Of a stretch of 64,000 bases of DNA, positions 49,847 to 62,450 are shown one piece after another. The DNA comes from Chlorops oryzae (Eukaryota > Arthropoda > Insecta > Diptera > Chloropidae): NCBI GenBank assembly GCA_020466095.1, contig CM035808.1:53316433-53380432 (forward strand), in the 5' to 3' direction. The notes under the pieces are model-generated. The model did not search any database, was not told where the DNA came from, and was given only the letters and a program-made list of their open reading frames with translations. The translations under genes were made by a program, and so were the position numbers. How positions within the stretch are numbered: the first letter of the stretch is position 1; every line of letters starts with the position of its first letter.

Positions 49847-52800
49847 ATGCTAAATCTGAAAAAAGTACTTCGTGCAGCCGATCCGGGCCGAAAGGTGATG
49901 ATGAGAGACGATCGAATGAAAGTGGAAGAGCATTGGTTTATATGGGATGACAAAAAGGAACTAAAATGCAGAAGAGAGAATGGTGCAGAGAAACTTCAAG
50001 CTATATACGGCGAGAAATTTGGCTCAATTTGTCTATCATACAGCGACATTCTACGAGATAATCAAGAGCATAAGGCAAAAAACTAGATATAAGTAGTGTC
50101 GTCAGTCAAAGCCGTAGTTGTAATCATGTAGCATATATAAAAATTTTATCATATAATGTAGCTGGTTTAATAAGTAATCGGAATTTATCAGATTTATTAT
50201 CGTATATCTCAAGTTTTGATATGTTTTTCTTGTTCGAGACGTATATGGAAGAGAGCTCCCCGTATATTAATTTTAGATTAAGAAACTTCGAATTATTATG
50301 GAGTCCAGCAACAAGAGTATCTAATATGGGTCGTGCTAGCGGCGGTTTGCTCTACGTTATAAAAAAGAATATTGCGTCAAATACTGGTTGCAGGTTTACA
50401 AATATCTTAGACTTAAATGCAATACAAATGAATTTTAAAAAGGAAATAGCGTATGTTATACCGATTTACTTAAATTGTAATAAATGGAAGGCAGATTTTA
50501 AAAATTTAAATGATGTACTGATGGAGGTTGATAATGAAAATATTATGATTGTTGGAGACTGTAACGCCAGAATTGGTTCCATGCAATGCCTTGAATTTAA
50601 CCCTACCATAAGGAAAAGTCAACTTCACGAACAAAACAACGCGATGTATGATTGTCTCGACAACAAAGGAAAGAACTTATTGGACCTTTGCAGTGCGTTT
50701 GGTTTAACGGCGCACGGTAGATGCGACCTTGATAGAGACGGAAAGCACACATACCACAGAGCAGCGGCGGCATCGACCATTGATTATACATTTTTAGGTG
50801 GTTTATGGCTAGATAGGGTATCCAATTTTGAGGTGGAAGACAAAATCTACTCTGATCATCAACCAATAGTCGTGCGCATTAGAAACGAAATCAAAACAAT
50901 GGTCGACAACGGCGGCTTTCAGCTTTTACCAAAATTACGATGGAAACCTAAAATGAAAAATACATACGTTAATAGCCTAGAGGAATTATTAAGAGGCCAT
51001 GAACACGAGGAGATTGAATTAGCTGTGGGTGTTGACTTTCTAACCGGCTGTATCAAAAAGTCGGCGGTATCGCTGCAAAAGGTGAATGATTATGTATGGA
51101 GAGAGAAAGAATGGTTTGATTACGAATGTAAAAGGGCGAGAAGCAAATCTTTTTTGCTCCTGCGGAAAGCAAAGAGGACTGATTTAAGCTTGGACATTGA
51201 AGAATACAATGAGGCTAACAAAATTTTCAAAAACTTGTGTGATAAGAAAAAAAAAGAGTATTTTAATGGTCCAGCAAGAAAATTATCGGAAGCAAGTGAC
51301 AGCAAATCGTTCTGGGGTGCCGTAAGAAAAGTAAATGGGAATAGCCATGTAAAGAGCTTTGAACTGGATGCTAGAGATTTAGCAGCACATTTTGAGGAGT
51401 TATTAAATCACCAGGTTGATAACCACTGCCACATAATGAAATACAAGAGCTTGATCGACAAATTACGGTAAGCGAGGTGAGCAACGTAATTCAAAATTGC
51501 AAGGATAATAAGGCACCAGGAGAGGATCGTATACCTATCGAATTTTTTAAACATGCTTCGGCTAAATTTATACAGAATCTAACAATAGCTTTCAATTACA
51601 TTTTTAGTACGGGTGATGTCTCGGAAGCATTTCTCAAGGCAGTAATATTTCCGTTATATAAAAACGGCGACCCTAAAATCGCAGCTAACTACAGAGGAAT
51701 ATCGTTTACAAATGCGGTAGCAAAAATATTCACTAGCGGCGTACACGAGCGTATAGCAAATTGGGTAGAGTAGCAGGGGATATTGAGCGAGTACCAAGCA
51801 GGTTTCAGAAAAAAGTACTCCACAGTGGATAACATATTCCTTTTATCTAGCATTGCGAAAATATACGTAGGCAAGAATCGGAAGCTGTATGTATTTTTTG
51901 TTGATTTTAAAGCGGCATTTGATACAGTGGTGGGGAGCGCTTTATTTTATAAACTTGGTAGCCTGGGTCTATCAACAAAAATACTTAAGATCATCAAGAG
52001 TCTGTATGACGGTACCAAGGCAGCAGTATGGGATGGACACGAGGTTTCCGACTGGTTTCTGACTCAAGCCGGCGTGAAGCAAGCATGTGTTTAAAGCCCG
52101 CTTCTGTTCGCACTCTTCATGGATGATTTGGCGTCGTTTTTACCCGGTGGCAATAACGTTGGTGGTATGCAGTTAAAAGTTTAGATGTATGCTGATGATA
52201 TAGTTTTATTTGCGGAAACACCGCAAATGATGCAACGCATGATAAATCTCCTGGAAGAATACACCAATACTTGGAATTTGCGAGTTAATACGGATAAGTC
52301 GAAAATTATGATTTTTAAGAAACACGCACGACGACTTAAAAGAGAAGAGAAATGGTTTTTCGGCACGGAACAGCTGGAAGTCGTTAAAGACTATAAGTAT
52401 CTGGGAGTATGGATGAAGTATGATGCTAGCTTCAATAAGCATGTCGCACAAAAGTTAAAAGATGCAAAAATGGCATTGAATAGTACATGGAAAAAGGTCC
52501 TAGGAAACAGACATGTGTCTCTTGCTGCAAAATATAAAGTTTACCAATCGGCAGTCAAATCGGTCCTTTGTTATGCGGCACAAGTCTGGGGAGTGGAAAA
52601 ATTTGATGATGTAGAAAAGCTACTACGCTTTTTCATTAAAAGAGTGTTTCGTTTACCGTCTACAACACCAAATTACATGATACTTTTGAAAACTGGCTTA
52701 GCCCCGCTGTATATAGACACGCTTAGGACGCATTTTAAGTATATGACCAAGGTTATGGCACTGCCAGACGAGCGACTTACAAAGCAGTTAGCGAATCACC

Positions 52801-53345
52801 TTATCGAGCAGAGGGCATTATGCTTTAAAACCTGGCTAGAGCTAGCTGATGACTTAAATGAGCCGTTAGAACTACAAAATGTCAATAGCTGGAATTTATG
52901 GCAGCACAGAACGCTTATAAAACAAGATGTGCTGGAAAGGGAAAGAAGCATAAATGACACAAGCACAAGTTTTACACGGTAAACATATAAGGTGCTGAAT
53001 TACAACCTGAATGAGAGGAATTATTTTAATGAAGAGTTTACGGTAGAAGAAATTCGTGTTATATTCAAGACTCGGGGTGAATTGCTACGACTAAATTTCA
53101 GACCATATGAAAGTGGCGCGGAGTCGTTGTGTACAATATGCAACCGCAGAGAAACAGAGGATGTATATCATTTCATTGCAAAATGTCCGGTTTTACGTGA
53201 GATTAGAATACTGTACTTAGGGAAACCGGAGTTAGAACAAGGAGAGCTAATCAACATTTTGAATGGCGGGGACTGGAAAGCTTTGTATGCGTACGTTAAC
53301 TGTTCGATTACATACAGAAAAAACATTGCAAATGAGGCATTTTAA
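49847..53345 (+). pseudogene. APE-type LINE ORF2: endonuclease, RT, Cys-His knuckle
   Basis: A 79-codon frame (49847-50086) may be the end of ORF1 or the start of the element. The endonuclease begins near 50134 (ILSYNVAGLIS) and shows IVGDCNARIG, STIDYTFLGG and the catalytic SDHQPIVV (about 50850). The frame shifts near 51430-51470. From there one frame carries the whole RT, interrupted only by stops at 51771 (TAG), 52092 (TAA), 52182 (TAG) and 52980 (TAA). Motifs are NKAPGEDRIPIEFFKHA, VFFVDFKAAFDTV, AGVKQACV, and MYADDIVLFAET with the intact catalytic pair. A C-terminal knuckle CTICNRRETEDVYHFIAKC follows. The coherent frame suggests fairly recent decay. I do not assign a clade. Confidence 0.87.
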
Positions 53346-53741
53346 ACCGAAAAGTTCGAATTAAGAATACATAAAAATAAAATAAAAAAAATAAAAATGA
53401 GAAACAATAAAAAAAAAGAAAATAAAATAAAAAATATGTATTGTAAGATTTATGTAAATATAATCAGGTATTTTTAGTTATAGGCTGACGACACTATGAT
53501 CAAAGCCTTAATCCTTACGAATGTTAAGTTGTTATTTTATTAATGAAGAACCTTTGAAATAAAAAATACTACTACTAAAATTAAAAATTCAAACTGCAAT
53601 TAAAGACTCAAATTTCGATAACAAAGTAGTTTTAAGAAAAATCGAACAAATAAAACTAAAAATAGACTTTTAAGACAATTCTGTAAGTCCAAACTTTGTA
53701 AATTACAGATGGGAGACATTTGGAAACAAAGAAAATATTCA

Positions 53742-53801
<60 letters not shown>

Positions 53802-54188
53802 AATGACAATAAATAAAATTAAAATCCACAATTGAAAAAAAAAACAAAATAAATAAGATTAAAAATAACTAGTTCCAAAGACAATAAAGTAAGAAGATGT
53901 GCCACTCCAAAGCAAACCGTGTATCGCATAAAATCGATGTAGGATTTTCCCAAAATCCTACTTCGTATGGAAAAGCAAGCAAAAGCAGTCCTTCGTGCAC
54001 TCTTCGGATTGTTTACGACTACGAAAGGAAACGATTTTGAATTTAGTATGAATATGAGTTCCGAAGAGGAGAGTATGCTGCTCTAGCTTATTAAAAAAAT
54101 TTTTTTTTGTGCAACGCATTTGCGTTGCGTTGCTATAGGAACGTCCGATTTGTATTTATCATGCATAAGTACATATGCTCGTAAATAT
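53346..54188. other. LINE 3' tail and spacer
   Basis: 53346-53600 is A-rich and probably the LINE 3' untranslated region. It contains ctgacgacact (53485), the reverse complement of agtgtcgtcag near 50097 upstream of the endonuclease. 53880-54188 shows no gene. Confidence 0.5.
53747..53801. repeat. (TA)n microsatellite
   Basis: About 55 bp of alternating TA with one interruption. Confidence 0.95.
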
Positions 54189-54190
54189 TA

Positions 54191-55471
54191 GGTGTAGTAA
54201 AAAGAAATCCATTATTTTTGCATTAAATTGAGGGCTTTATTTAAGATAGTTAGAATGGCCCGATTTAGGTCAAATATGCGCCGTTTTGTTCGATAACTTG
54301 TTGCCATTTTAAAAGTAATTTCATTATGCCTCTCTCATAGAAGCCCTCGTTCCTATTAGCAAAAAATTGAGACAGTCGAATTTCAGAAGCCTCTCTTGAA
54401 GCGAATGTTTCACCAGCAAAATTGTTCGCCATGGACAGGAACAGATGGTAATCACTTGGTGCCAGGTCTGGACTATAAGGTGGATGCAGAAGAACCTCCC
54501 AACCAAACTCCCGGAGCTTCTGGCGAGTCACTATCGATGTGTGTGGCCTGGCGTTGTCCTGATGGAACACAATTCCTCTCCTATTGGCCAAAGCTGGCCG
54601 CTTAAGGGCGATTGCTTCCTTCAGACGGTCCAATTGTTGACAGTAGAGTTCCGAGTTAAGAGTTTTGCCGTATGGGAGCAGCTCATAGTAGATAATTCCC
54701 TGCCAATCCCACCAAACACACAGCAAAACCTTCCTGGCCGTCAATCCTGGCTTGGCCACCGTTTCCGCCGGTTCACCGTGTTTCGACCTCGACCGTTTTC
54801 GCTTGACGTTGTCGTAAGTGACCTACTTTTCATCACCAGTCACCAACCGCTTCAGAAATGGGTCGATTTTGTTGCGGTTCAGCAGCGATTCGCAGATGGA
54901 AATTCGGTCTATGTGGTTTTTTGCGTTAACTCGTGTGGCACCCATACATCGAGCTTCTTTGTGTATCCAGCCTTATTCAAATGGTTCCAAACGGTTTTTT
55001 GTGCAATCTTTAGCTCTTTTGCAATCGAAACAGTGCTAACATGACGGTCGGACTCGATAATTTCCATGATTTTATCGACATTTTCGACAATTGGCCTTCC
55101 AGTGCGTGGTGCATCCTTGACATCGAAGTTACCGGAACGGAATCGACGAAACCAAAATTGCGCATGATTGGCTGTTACAGTATCAGGTCCATAAACGCTA
55201 TTCACATTTTCAGCCGCCTGGCTTGCGTTTTCTCCCTTATCGAAGAAAAACTGTAAAATGTAGCGAAATTTCTCTTTGCTGATGTCCATCTTTGACAAGC
55301 TCTCAAACAAAACTGAATCAATCAATCAAAAAAGTGTCAAAAAAGATTTTTTAGTAGGAACTGTCATCTTTCTAATGCCCCCTAGCGGAACACGATCGGA
55401 CTTATACAACGCGAGATGCAGATAAATAACGCCATCTATTGGAAAAATAATGGATTTCTTTTTACTACACC
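54191..55471 (-). mobile_element. Mariner of the second type (mellifera-like), copy 2
   Basis: This 1,281-bp copy of the 39376 element lies in reverse orientation, with the same GGTGTAGTAAAAAGAAAT ends and TA at 54189-54190 and 55472-55473. It sits in sequence I cannot identify. Confidence 0.94.
54265..55289 (-). pseudogene. Mariner transposase (DD34D), mellifera-like copy 2
   Basis: From ATG 55287-55289 the DNA-binding domain is open to WVPHELTQK. There the A-run is shorter than in copy 1 and the frame shifts (near 54915). Further small changes disturb the region around the first catalytic Asp. From 54759 the frame is open through FHQDNARPHTS and YSPDLAPSDYH to TAA at 54265. It has a Gln where copy 1 has a stop, so the two copies decayed independently. 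Confidence 0.92.
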
Positions 55472-55473
55472 TA

Positions 55474-55981
55474 ATATGTTGATTTTTTGCTTTTTTAACG
55501 TGGAGCTTTGCGTTTAAAAAATTATTTGTACACGTATGAGTTTTCTCCGTAGGTGATTCTGCGTGACAAGCTTATTTTTTTTCATATACTCTACGAATGC
55601 GCATGCAAGCTCTTCCGCTACCGATTTAAAGTGACCAATTTCGATTAATAACACTAGTTTACAAAAAAAAAAAAAAAGAGCAGAGACGAAATGATGGTTT
55701 TTAGACTAAATTGGGGTCGGTGATCACGAAAATGTCATCCGTTTTTTTTTTCCAAAGAATAGTTTTTGAAATATGCGCAAAAAACGTGTTTTTTGGTTAC
55801 TTTACGAGATTTTGCCAAATAACTCCAAAACGGCTCGCACAAATAAAATAAAATTTTATCAGTATGAATCAGAAAACTTTCCCCTTTGCAGCGATATATT
55901 ATTTGTTACAATCGGTGTCTTAGTTTTTGAGCTATATGCATTTGAACTTGCAAAAAGTTGACTTTTCTGGTTTTTTTTTAA
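55474..55981. other. No gene recognised
   Basis: AT-rich sequence with homopolymer runs. 55680-55960 has a tone like dispersed noncoding repeats (aaaatgtcatccgttttttt and onward), but I cannot name it. Confidence 0.4.
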
Positions 55982-57629
55982 TTAGGTAAGGCGCCCGGCA
56001 ACGACTGCATACCGGCAGAATGTTTTAAAACTAGTCCTCCTATCCTGTCAGAAAAACTGGTTCCCTTATTTAGGAAAGTTTGAGATGAGGAAGACATCCC
56101 AGCAGACTGGAATGAATCCATCACAATAAAGAATCCTAAAAAAGGGAATAGGAAGAAATGTGTTAACTGGAGAGGAATCTCCATACTGCCAACGATAACA
56201 AAAATCTTTAATAATATTATTCTGAACAGAATTTCTGAGCCCCTCAACAAACTTCTCCGTAAAAACCAAGCCGGCTTCAGACCTGAAAGAGGCGGTAATT
56301 GATCATATAAACACTCTTAGACTGATCATTGAAAAGTCGATTGAATGCAATACCCCCCTCTATGTAACTGTCATTGATTATGAGCAGGGATGCCCACCAC
56401 TACATTGAAAGCTTGCGATAGTGTGTGTGCGCATTGCACTGAAGAACGTTTTTCGCCTTTTTCAGTTCTCTCTTTTTGCTTCATCCGACATAGGTCTTGC
56501 TCGTTCGCTGCCTGATGTCAGACTAAACAGGTTTCGATTTCTCAGCTTGCTTGTTGCCTTTTGTGTGTGTACACAAGCATTTGCTCTCAATGCTCCGAAG
56601 CTTGCTCCGCGGCATCCCTGATTATGAGAAAGCATTTGACGCTCTGAAAAGAGACTACATATGGTTGGCTCCCGAAGCTAGAGGCATTCCCGACAAAATT
56701 GAACGTATACTCCGTAACAGCTTTACAGGAACCACAAGGTTGCGCATGGGGGTTCTTTTAGCGAACCTTTCACTACCACCAGCGGGGTCAAACAGGGATG
56801 TGCCCTGTCTCCACTTTTGATTATAAATGTACTCGATGTTGTGTTCGAGGTTTTCGACAGGAGTTTCTGCGGCATCCAGTGGGGACTACATACCAAACTT
56901 AGCGATCTACAGTATGCTGACGATGTTGCTGTCCTCGTCAATAGCTACAATGATATGCAACGCCAGCTGACAGCAATAGCCGCCGATTCAGAAAAAGTTG
57001 GTCTGAAAATCAACATCAATAAAACGAAATCGCTACGAATTAATAGCAACACTTCTGCAGAATTGCATATTAACGGTACAGCTATAGGGAATATCAATGA
57101 GTTCGAATATTGAGGCAGAATCATATCCGCTAATAGTGGAAGCACGTCAGATGTTCTAAGCAGAATACGTAAGGCCACTACTTCATTTGCGAATCTCAAA
57201 AACGTGTGGAGATCAGAGAACGTACATCTATGCACCAAACTGCAAGTATTCAATAGCTGCGTCATATCCACCCTTCTATATGGGTGTGAATCTTGGTGCC
57301 TCACAAGCGTAACTAAAAGCAAGCTCCAAGTATTTGCTAACAGGTGCTTGCGTAACATACTGAAAATATGGTGGCCCAGACGTATTTCTAATGAAAGGCT
57401 TTGGGAAATCACCAAACACTGTGGTATTGAGAAGATGATCAAAAAAGGAAATATGGTTGGATCGGGCACACTCAGAGAAAAGAAAAGTTGGAATCCACAA
57501 GGCAAAAGAGATCGAGGGAGGCCTAAAACAACGTGGCGAAGAATGGTTTATAGTGAAACTGGACGGACATTTAACGAAATGAGATACACAGCGCGCAGAC
57601 GAGACGAATGGAAAATCTTTGTAGATTGA
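55982..57629 (+). pseudogene. RTE-like non-LTR reverse transcriptase, 5'-truncated
   Basis: The fragment starts inside RT (GKAPGNDCIPAECFK), continues with KCVNWRGISILPTITKIFN and LLRKNQAGFRPERGG. It reaches the first RT Asp at VIDYE/KAFDAL, where a MITE is inserted. The active site LQYADDVAVLV (about 56900) is intact. The thumb and C-terminal part (KININKTKSL; TLLYGCESWCLT; GRPKTTWRRM) end at TGA 57627-57629. Stops and shifts occur near 56081, 56290-56310 and 57111. The C-terminal GRPKTTWRR type ending is typical of RTE/CR1-like fly elements. Confidence 0.85.
56385..56620. mobile_element. hAT-type MITE (236 bp, 8-bp target duplication)
   Basis: The ends CAGGGATGCC and GGCATCCCTG are perfect 10-bp inverted repeats. 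The 8-bp ATTATGAG flanks both sides (56377-56384 and 56621-56628). Removing the insert with one duplication restores the RT motif VIDYEKAFDAL in the host gene. No coding capacity. Confidence 0.95.
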
Positions 57630-57770
57630 CTAAGTTCCTAATTGTGAATTAATTAAGAACATGTCATAATAATAAAATTGCATTATACTACCTTTTTATT
57701 TAATAAGTAAATAAATATATAAGCCTATATATATATACAAATTGTATATATAAATATATTACCTATTAAA

Positions 57771-60004
57771 ATGTCAAATCGACCAGTTTCCGGAAACAAA
57801 TGTTCCCTCTCATTTTGTCAGAGGACGAAACGTGACAGTCCAGGCTTAAAATTGTTCAAGTTTACGCCTTTTGGCTCCACCCCTTGTTCATACGTGGCTC
57901 AGTTCCTCAATTATTTTCTAGCGATCATGAAACCTCCATTTCACATGAGGATGATTCAAACAGCATTTACCTGGCTTCGCTAAAATATCCGCCGAGAAAG
58001 AGAGATGTTTCACCACCATCGCGGTGCATGCAGTGCGAAAAGGATATGAAAACTCCGCACTTTTTCCAAAATCAAAATAAATCTTTGCGTAAAAAGCTTA
58101 AAATGAAGCAGCAAAGACTCCGTTCATTGAAAAATGAAAATTCTAAGCTTAAAAGAGCTATTTTGAGGCAAGCAATAAAATCTGAAAAAAAACAAAGTTG
58201 ATTTTTCCTTGGTGGACATGCTTGATATAAACGAAAACGAAAAAATTCTGCTTAAAATGCTTTTGAAAGAACGAAAAGGAAAAGGGGTGGCTTGGAAAAC
58301 GGAGGAGAAATTGTTCGCACAAACAATATTTTACAAATCAACATCGACATATATGTTTCTGCGAAATGATCTTTCTTTAAATCTCCCAAGTCCGACTTCC
58401 TTGCGTCGTTGGAATGATATCAAAAATTTACAACCGGGTGACAATAAGTGCATATATGAAGGAATTTATTCTATTTCGTCAAAAATGGAGCCTTGTGATA
58501 CAGAATGTAATTCAATTTTTGACGAAGTTTGCATTAAGAAGGATATTACGTACAATTTGGCTGCTGATGCAATAGATGGTTTCCAAGACTATGGATTCGA
58601 AAGAACAAGCAAATTTGGTAGCCATATTTTGGATTTCATGGTGCGAGGAATATTTTCAAATTGTAAATTCATCTTGAATTATTATGTACCGGAAACATGC
58701 GTAAATGCAGAAATTTTAAAAATGTTTATTGAAAAAAATGTAGATCGTGCCAAGACTTTGCATTTAAAAGTAAAAAGTGTTATCTGTGACCAAGGTTCTA
58801 ATAACAGAAAATGTTATAAACTTCTTGGAGCTTCTGTAGACAGGCCTTACTTTGTACATGAGTGCGAAAATATTTACTTGCTTTATGATGCACCGCATTT
58901 GATTAAGTCTATAAGGAACCGCTTTCTTAAAGGAACTTTTGATACTCCAGATGGCATTGTTAATTTCGATGTAATAACAGAAATTTTTGACCTAGAACAA
59001 GGTACAGTTACCAAAATGACGAAACTGACTGAGTCTCATATCAGCAATTGAAAGTGCACCAGAAACCAAGCAAATGTCACGAAATAGTTCAGAAATAGCA
59101 ATATCAACTGCTTCTTATATTCGAAAGATCGCTGCTTATTTTGACTGTCTTAACAGCAAGGCGCTGTTTGATCGAAATTATTAACGAAGAGGCCTTCAGC
59201 CTCATAACAAAGCCTGGGTTCAATTATTGGAATTACAGCAATGTTTTGATAAAGTAAAATTTATGAGAGGCACAATTTTTTGCTTAGATGGTCTAAAGCA
59301 AACAACAAATGCTTAACAAAAGACATATTGACTGACAATTTGGGCTTTGAATGTGTATTGACAGGTAGGTTTAATCAAGACCCCGTGGAAAATTTATTCT
59401 CTGCTGTTCGTGCTAAAGGAGGAAATTTCAGAAATCCTTCAGTACATGAGTTCAATATTATAATATCTATAATATATGATTCCGCCCCGAGTTTCGATCA
59501 AACAAATAAAAATCACATGGCTTCGCCTATAACGCACTCGGCACTTTTAAAGTCAGATGAATATTATTTTGATGCCGATATTGATCGTTTCGAATCATCG
59601 GATATTCCAATAGAATTAACGTCGTCAAGATACTTTGTAGGATACCTTGCACGTGGGGTTTCCTGTGGAAATTGCAATTAGGTATTGATCAAAGAGACTG
59701 AATTGTTCATTTGCAAAAAAACTACCATAATAAATCTGATTTTGGAAAACTTTTCGCCCCTTCGGAAATTTTTTTTGATGTTTGCAAGATACACATAAAA
59801 GTTTTCGAAGAGGTTTTCAAAGAAAATAAACACATCCGCAAAATCAAGCAAACAAATTGTTTGAAACAATTGTTGAAGAATGTGTAAGTGCACGGCATCC
59901 GGCCCATATAGAGATTGGTTTGATCCTGATCATAATTGCTATAGACATAGACTTGCTGTTTTGGACAAGCTAACAAAAATTTTGTTAAACAAACATTGTT
60001 TTTG
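57771..60004 (+). pseudogene. P-element-type transposase (THAP9-like), broken
   Basis: P transposases bind DNA through an N-terminal THAP zinc finger and cut with an RNase H-like fold that uses GTP. Here CSLSFC...GLKLFKF (57800-57870) is a THAP start whose second half is lost by a frame change near 57880. A leucine-zipper-like coil (LRKKLKMKQQRLRSLKNENS) follows to 58201. After a shift in an A-run (58187-58198) a 280-codon frame covers the core (TSLRRWND; VICDQGSNN; YLLYDAPHLIKSIRNRFL). Stops separate this from FNQDPVENLFSAVRAKGG (about 59370). The tail (DWFDPDHNCYRHRLAVLDKL, TGA near 60004) is again in another frame. I could not find the terminal inverted repeats. Confidence 0.85.
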
Positions 60005-60255
60005 ACTAACTCAATCCATTAAGAAAAATCAAGTGGATAAAATTAAAGTACTTAAAAATATATTATTCACAAATTCTTGTTGCTCCTCCGTCCTTCCGCC
60101 CATCCGTCTGTCAATCTGTGTGTTCTATGACAGTTTAATTTTTATTAAAGGGCCTATGTCATGTACAGTACAGAAGTTTCTATCTATGCCAACAATTTTC
60201 ATACACAAGATTTACTTTACTAAAATCAAAAATATAATAAAAAATTTCATACCTA
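60005..60255. other. Spacer between P and Tc1 elements
   Basis: AT-rich sequence with no gene. It could contain the 3' end of the P element, which I could not delimit. Confidence 0.4.
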
Positions 60256-60328
60256 CACTTGTGCTCATACAATTAAGTCACTCTTGTACCAAAATTGTTT
60301 ATTGCGAATTCGATCGTGTTAAATAGTA

Positions 60329-61532
60329 ACAGGTTGGCTGATAAGTCCCCGGTCTAACAAAGAAAAACACATTTTTTTGTCAAAATTCGTTTTTATTATT
60401 CAATATAGTTCCCTTCAAGAGCGATACAACGATTATAACGACTTTCCAATTTTTTGATACCATTTTGGTAGTACTCCTTCGGTTTTGCCTCAAAATAGGC
60501 CTCAGTTTCGGCGATCACCTCTTCATTGCAGCCAAATTTTTTCCCTGCGAGCATCCTTTTGAGGTCTGAGAACAAGAAAAAGTCGCTGGGGGCCAGATCT
60601 GGAGAATACGGTGGGTGGGGAAGCAATTCGAAGCCTAATTCATGAATTTTTGCCATCGTTCTCAATGACTTGTGGCACGGTGCGTTGTCTTGGTGGAACA
60701 ACACTTTTTTCTTCTTCATATGGGGCCGTTTTGCCGCGATTTCGACCTTCAAACGCTCCAATAACGACATATTATATAATAGTCACTGTTGATGGTTTTT
60801 CCCTTCTCAAGATAATCGATAAAAATTATTCCATGCCCATCCCAAAAAACAGAGGCCATTACTTTGCCAGCGGACTTTTGAGTCTTTCCACGCTTCGGAG
60901 ACGGTTCACCGATCGCTGTCCACTCAGCCGACTGTCGATTGGACTCAGGAGTGTAGTGATAGAGCCATGTTTCATCCATTGTCACATATCGACGCAAAAA
61001 CTCGGGTGTATTGCGAGTTAACAGCTGCAAACACCGCTCAGAATCATCAACACGTTGTTGTTTTTGGTCAAATGTGAGCTCGCGCGGCACCCATTTTGCA
61101 CAGAGCTTTTTCATATCCAAATATTGATGAATGATATGACCAACACGTTCGTTTGATATCTTTAAGGCCTCTGCTATCTCGATCAATTTCATTTTACGAT
61201 CATTCAAAATCATTTTGTGAATTTTTTTGATGTTTTCGTCGGTAACCACCTCTTTCGGGCGTCCACTGCGTTCACCGTCCTCCGTGCTCATTTCACCACG
61301 CTTGAATTTTGCATACAGTATTTTATCAAAACACGAAATTCCTTTTTTTCCATTTTTTTCACAATAACAAAAGTTGCTTCACAAAAGACGCTCTATCTCA
61401 CAAACTAATTGACTTACAGACGTCAAATTTTGACACGAATCATTTGAAGGTTGCCACTATATAAAAATAATATGCATTTAATACTAGCGACGCCATCTAT
61501 GTGTCAGACCGGGGACTTATCAGTCAACCTGT
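60329..61532 (-). mobile_element. Irritans-type (Himar-like) mariner, copy 3
   Basis: The 1,204-bp element has full 27-bp inverted repeats (one mismatch at the right end, cagtcaacc for cagccaacc) and TA at 60327-60328 and 61533-61534. It lies in the left arm of a Tc1 element. About 94 bp of the transposase N-terminus are deleted at 61315, compared with copy 2. Confidence 0.95.
60396..61353 (-). pseudogene. Mariner transposase (DD34D), copy 3, deleted and shifted
   Basis: The ATG at 61351-61353 starts MEKKEFRVL and meets the 94-bp deletion after about 12 codons. The frame then runs open from 61291 through MDETWLYHYTPESNRQ to about 60770. There the same 5-base insertion (ttata) as in copy 2 shifts it. 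The C-terminal half is intact with VLFHQDNAPCHKS and YSPDLAPSDFF and ends at TAA 60394-60396. Unlike copies 1 and 2 it lacks the 2-base loss in the middle of the gene. Confidence 0.93.
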
Positions 61533-61752
61533 TACAAAAATAAAATTTTTTGTTTTAGTTCAATACATTTCGCCCTCATATTCAACTTAAAAATATTTCT
61601 TTCAAAAATTTTTGTTAAGCAAAGGAAATGCGGCGCTTAATTGATTAGTTGATTCTTAACAATGAGCTCACATAATTAAGTCACCAGCAAAAAAAAAACT
61701 GTTTAATCTAAGAAAAACTCACTTCCAATAAAAAAAATACCTGAGTGCTTTG

Positions 61753-62450
61753 TCAATACTTGATTGGAAAACTCTTTTGACATATGACTTTCGCGCATCT
61801 GTTGTACATTGAGCAGACTAGCTCTTGGCAAACTTCTGGGGTAATCGCGTACCACTCCTCCTTGATAATTTCCCATAAGGAGGCTTTATTTCGAGGTTTT
61901 TTCAACGCAACCGATTTCTTAAGAATACCCCACAAGTTTTCTATCGGGTTTGGATCCGGACTTTGTGCGGGCCATGGAAGGGTTTTGAGTTTTTTCTGTT
62001 TAATGTATTCCTTTCCAATCCTGGAGCAGTGCTTTGGGTCATTATCTTGCTGAAATATTTACGCAAATGGTAAATTTTCAGCATATGTACCATCTAAATT
62101 GTCGTCAAGGATTCTTTTGTACATTTCCCCGTTCATTTTTCCGTCAATTTTAACAATAGGGCCAGCTCCAGATGCTGTAAAACATTCCCATACCATTACT
62201 GAAGAGCCCCCATGCTTGACAGTCTCCTTCGTGTACTTTGGGTTGAGTTTATGTAAAGGTGGACGCCTTTTTGCGTGGCAAACTTTCGAAAGTTGCATTT
62301 TTTTTATAATGTGCGAATGTGCGATTGCATTATTGAATTTGCCTCGAGAAAATTTAGAACTCTCGAAACTGCTGCGATGCTTTGTAGTTTTTGAAAGCAT
62401 TCCCATATTATTTCTCTTTCTCTGGGATTGGAACTTTTATTTTTCCCCAT
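61753..62450 (-). pseudogene. Tc1-like transposase (DD34E), internally deleted
   Basis: ATG 62448-62450 begins MGKNKSSNPREREIIWECF, the DNA-binding start, but about 100 residues are missing before KMQLSKVCHAKRRPPLH, and the first catalytic Asp region is gone. The core continues with HGGSSVMVWECF, then a TAA (62059-62061) where a Trp-like codon is expected, IFQQDNDPKHCS and SPDPNPIENLWG with 34 residues spacing. The end is at 61753. Confidence 0.88.

Noticed and set aside
53600..53847. Tyr/Ile-rich open frames
   Set aside because: They are translations of the (TA)n microsatellite.
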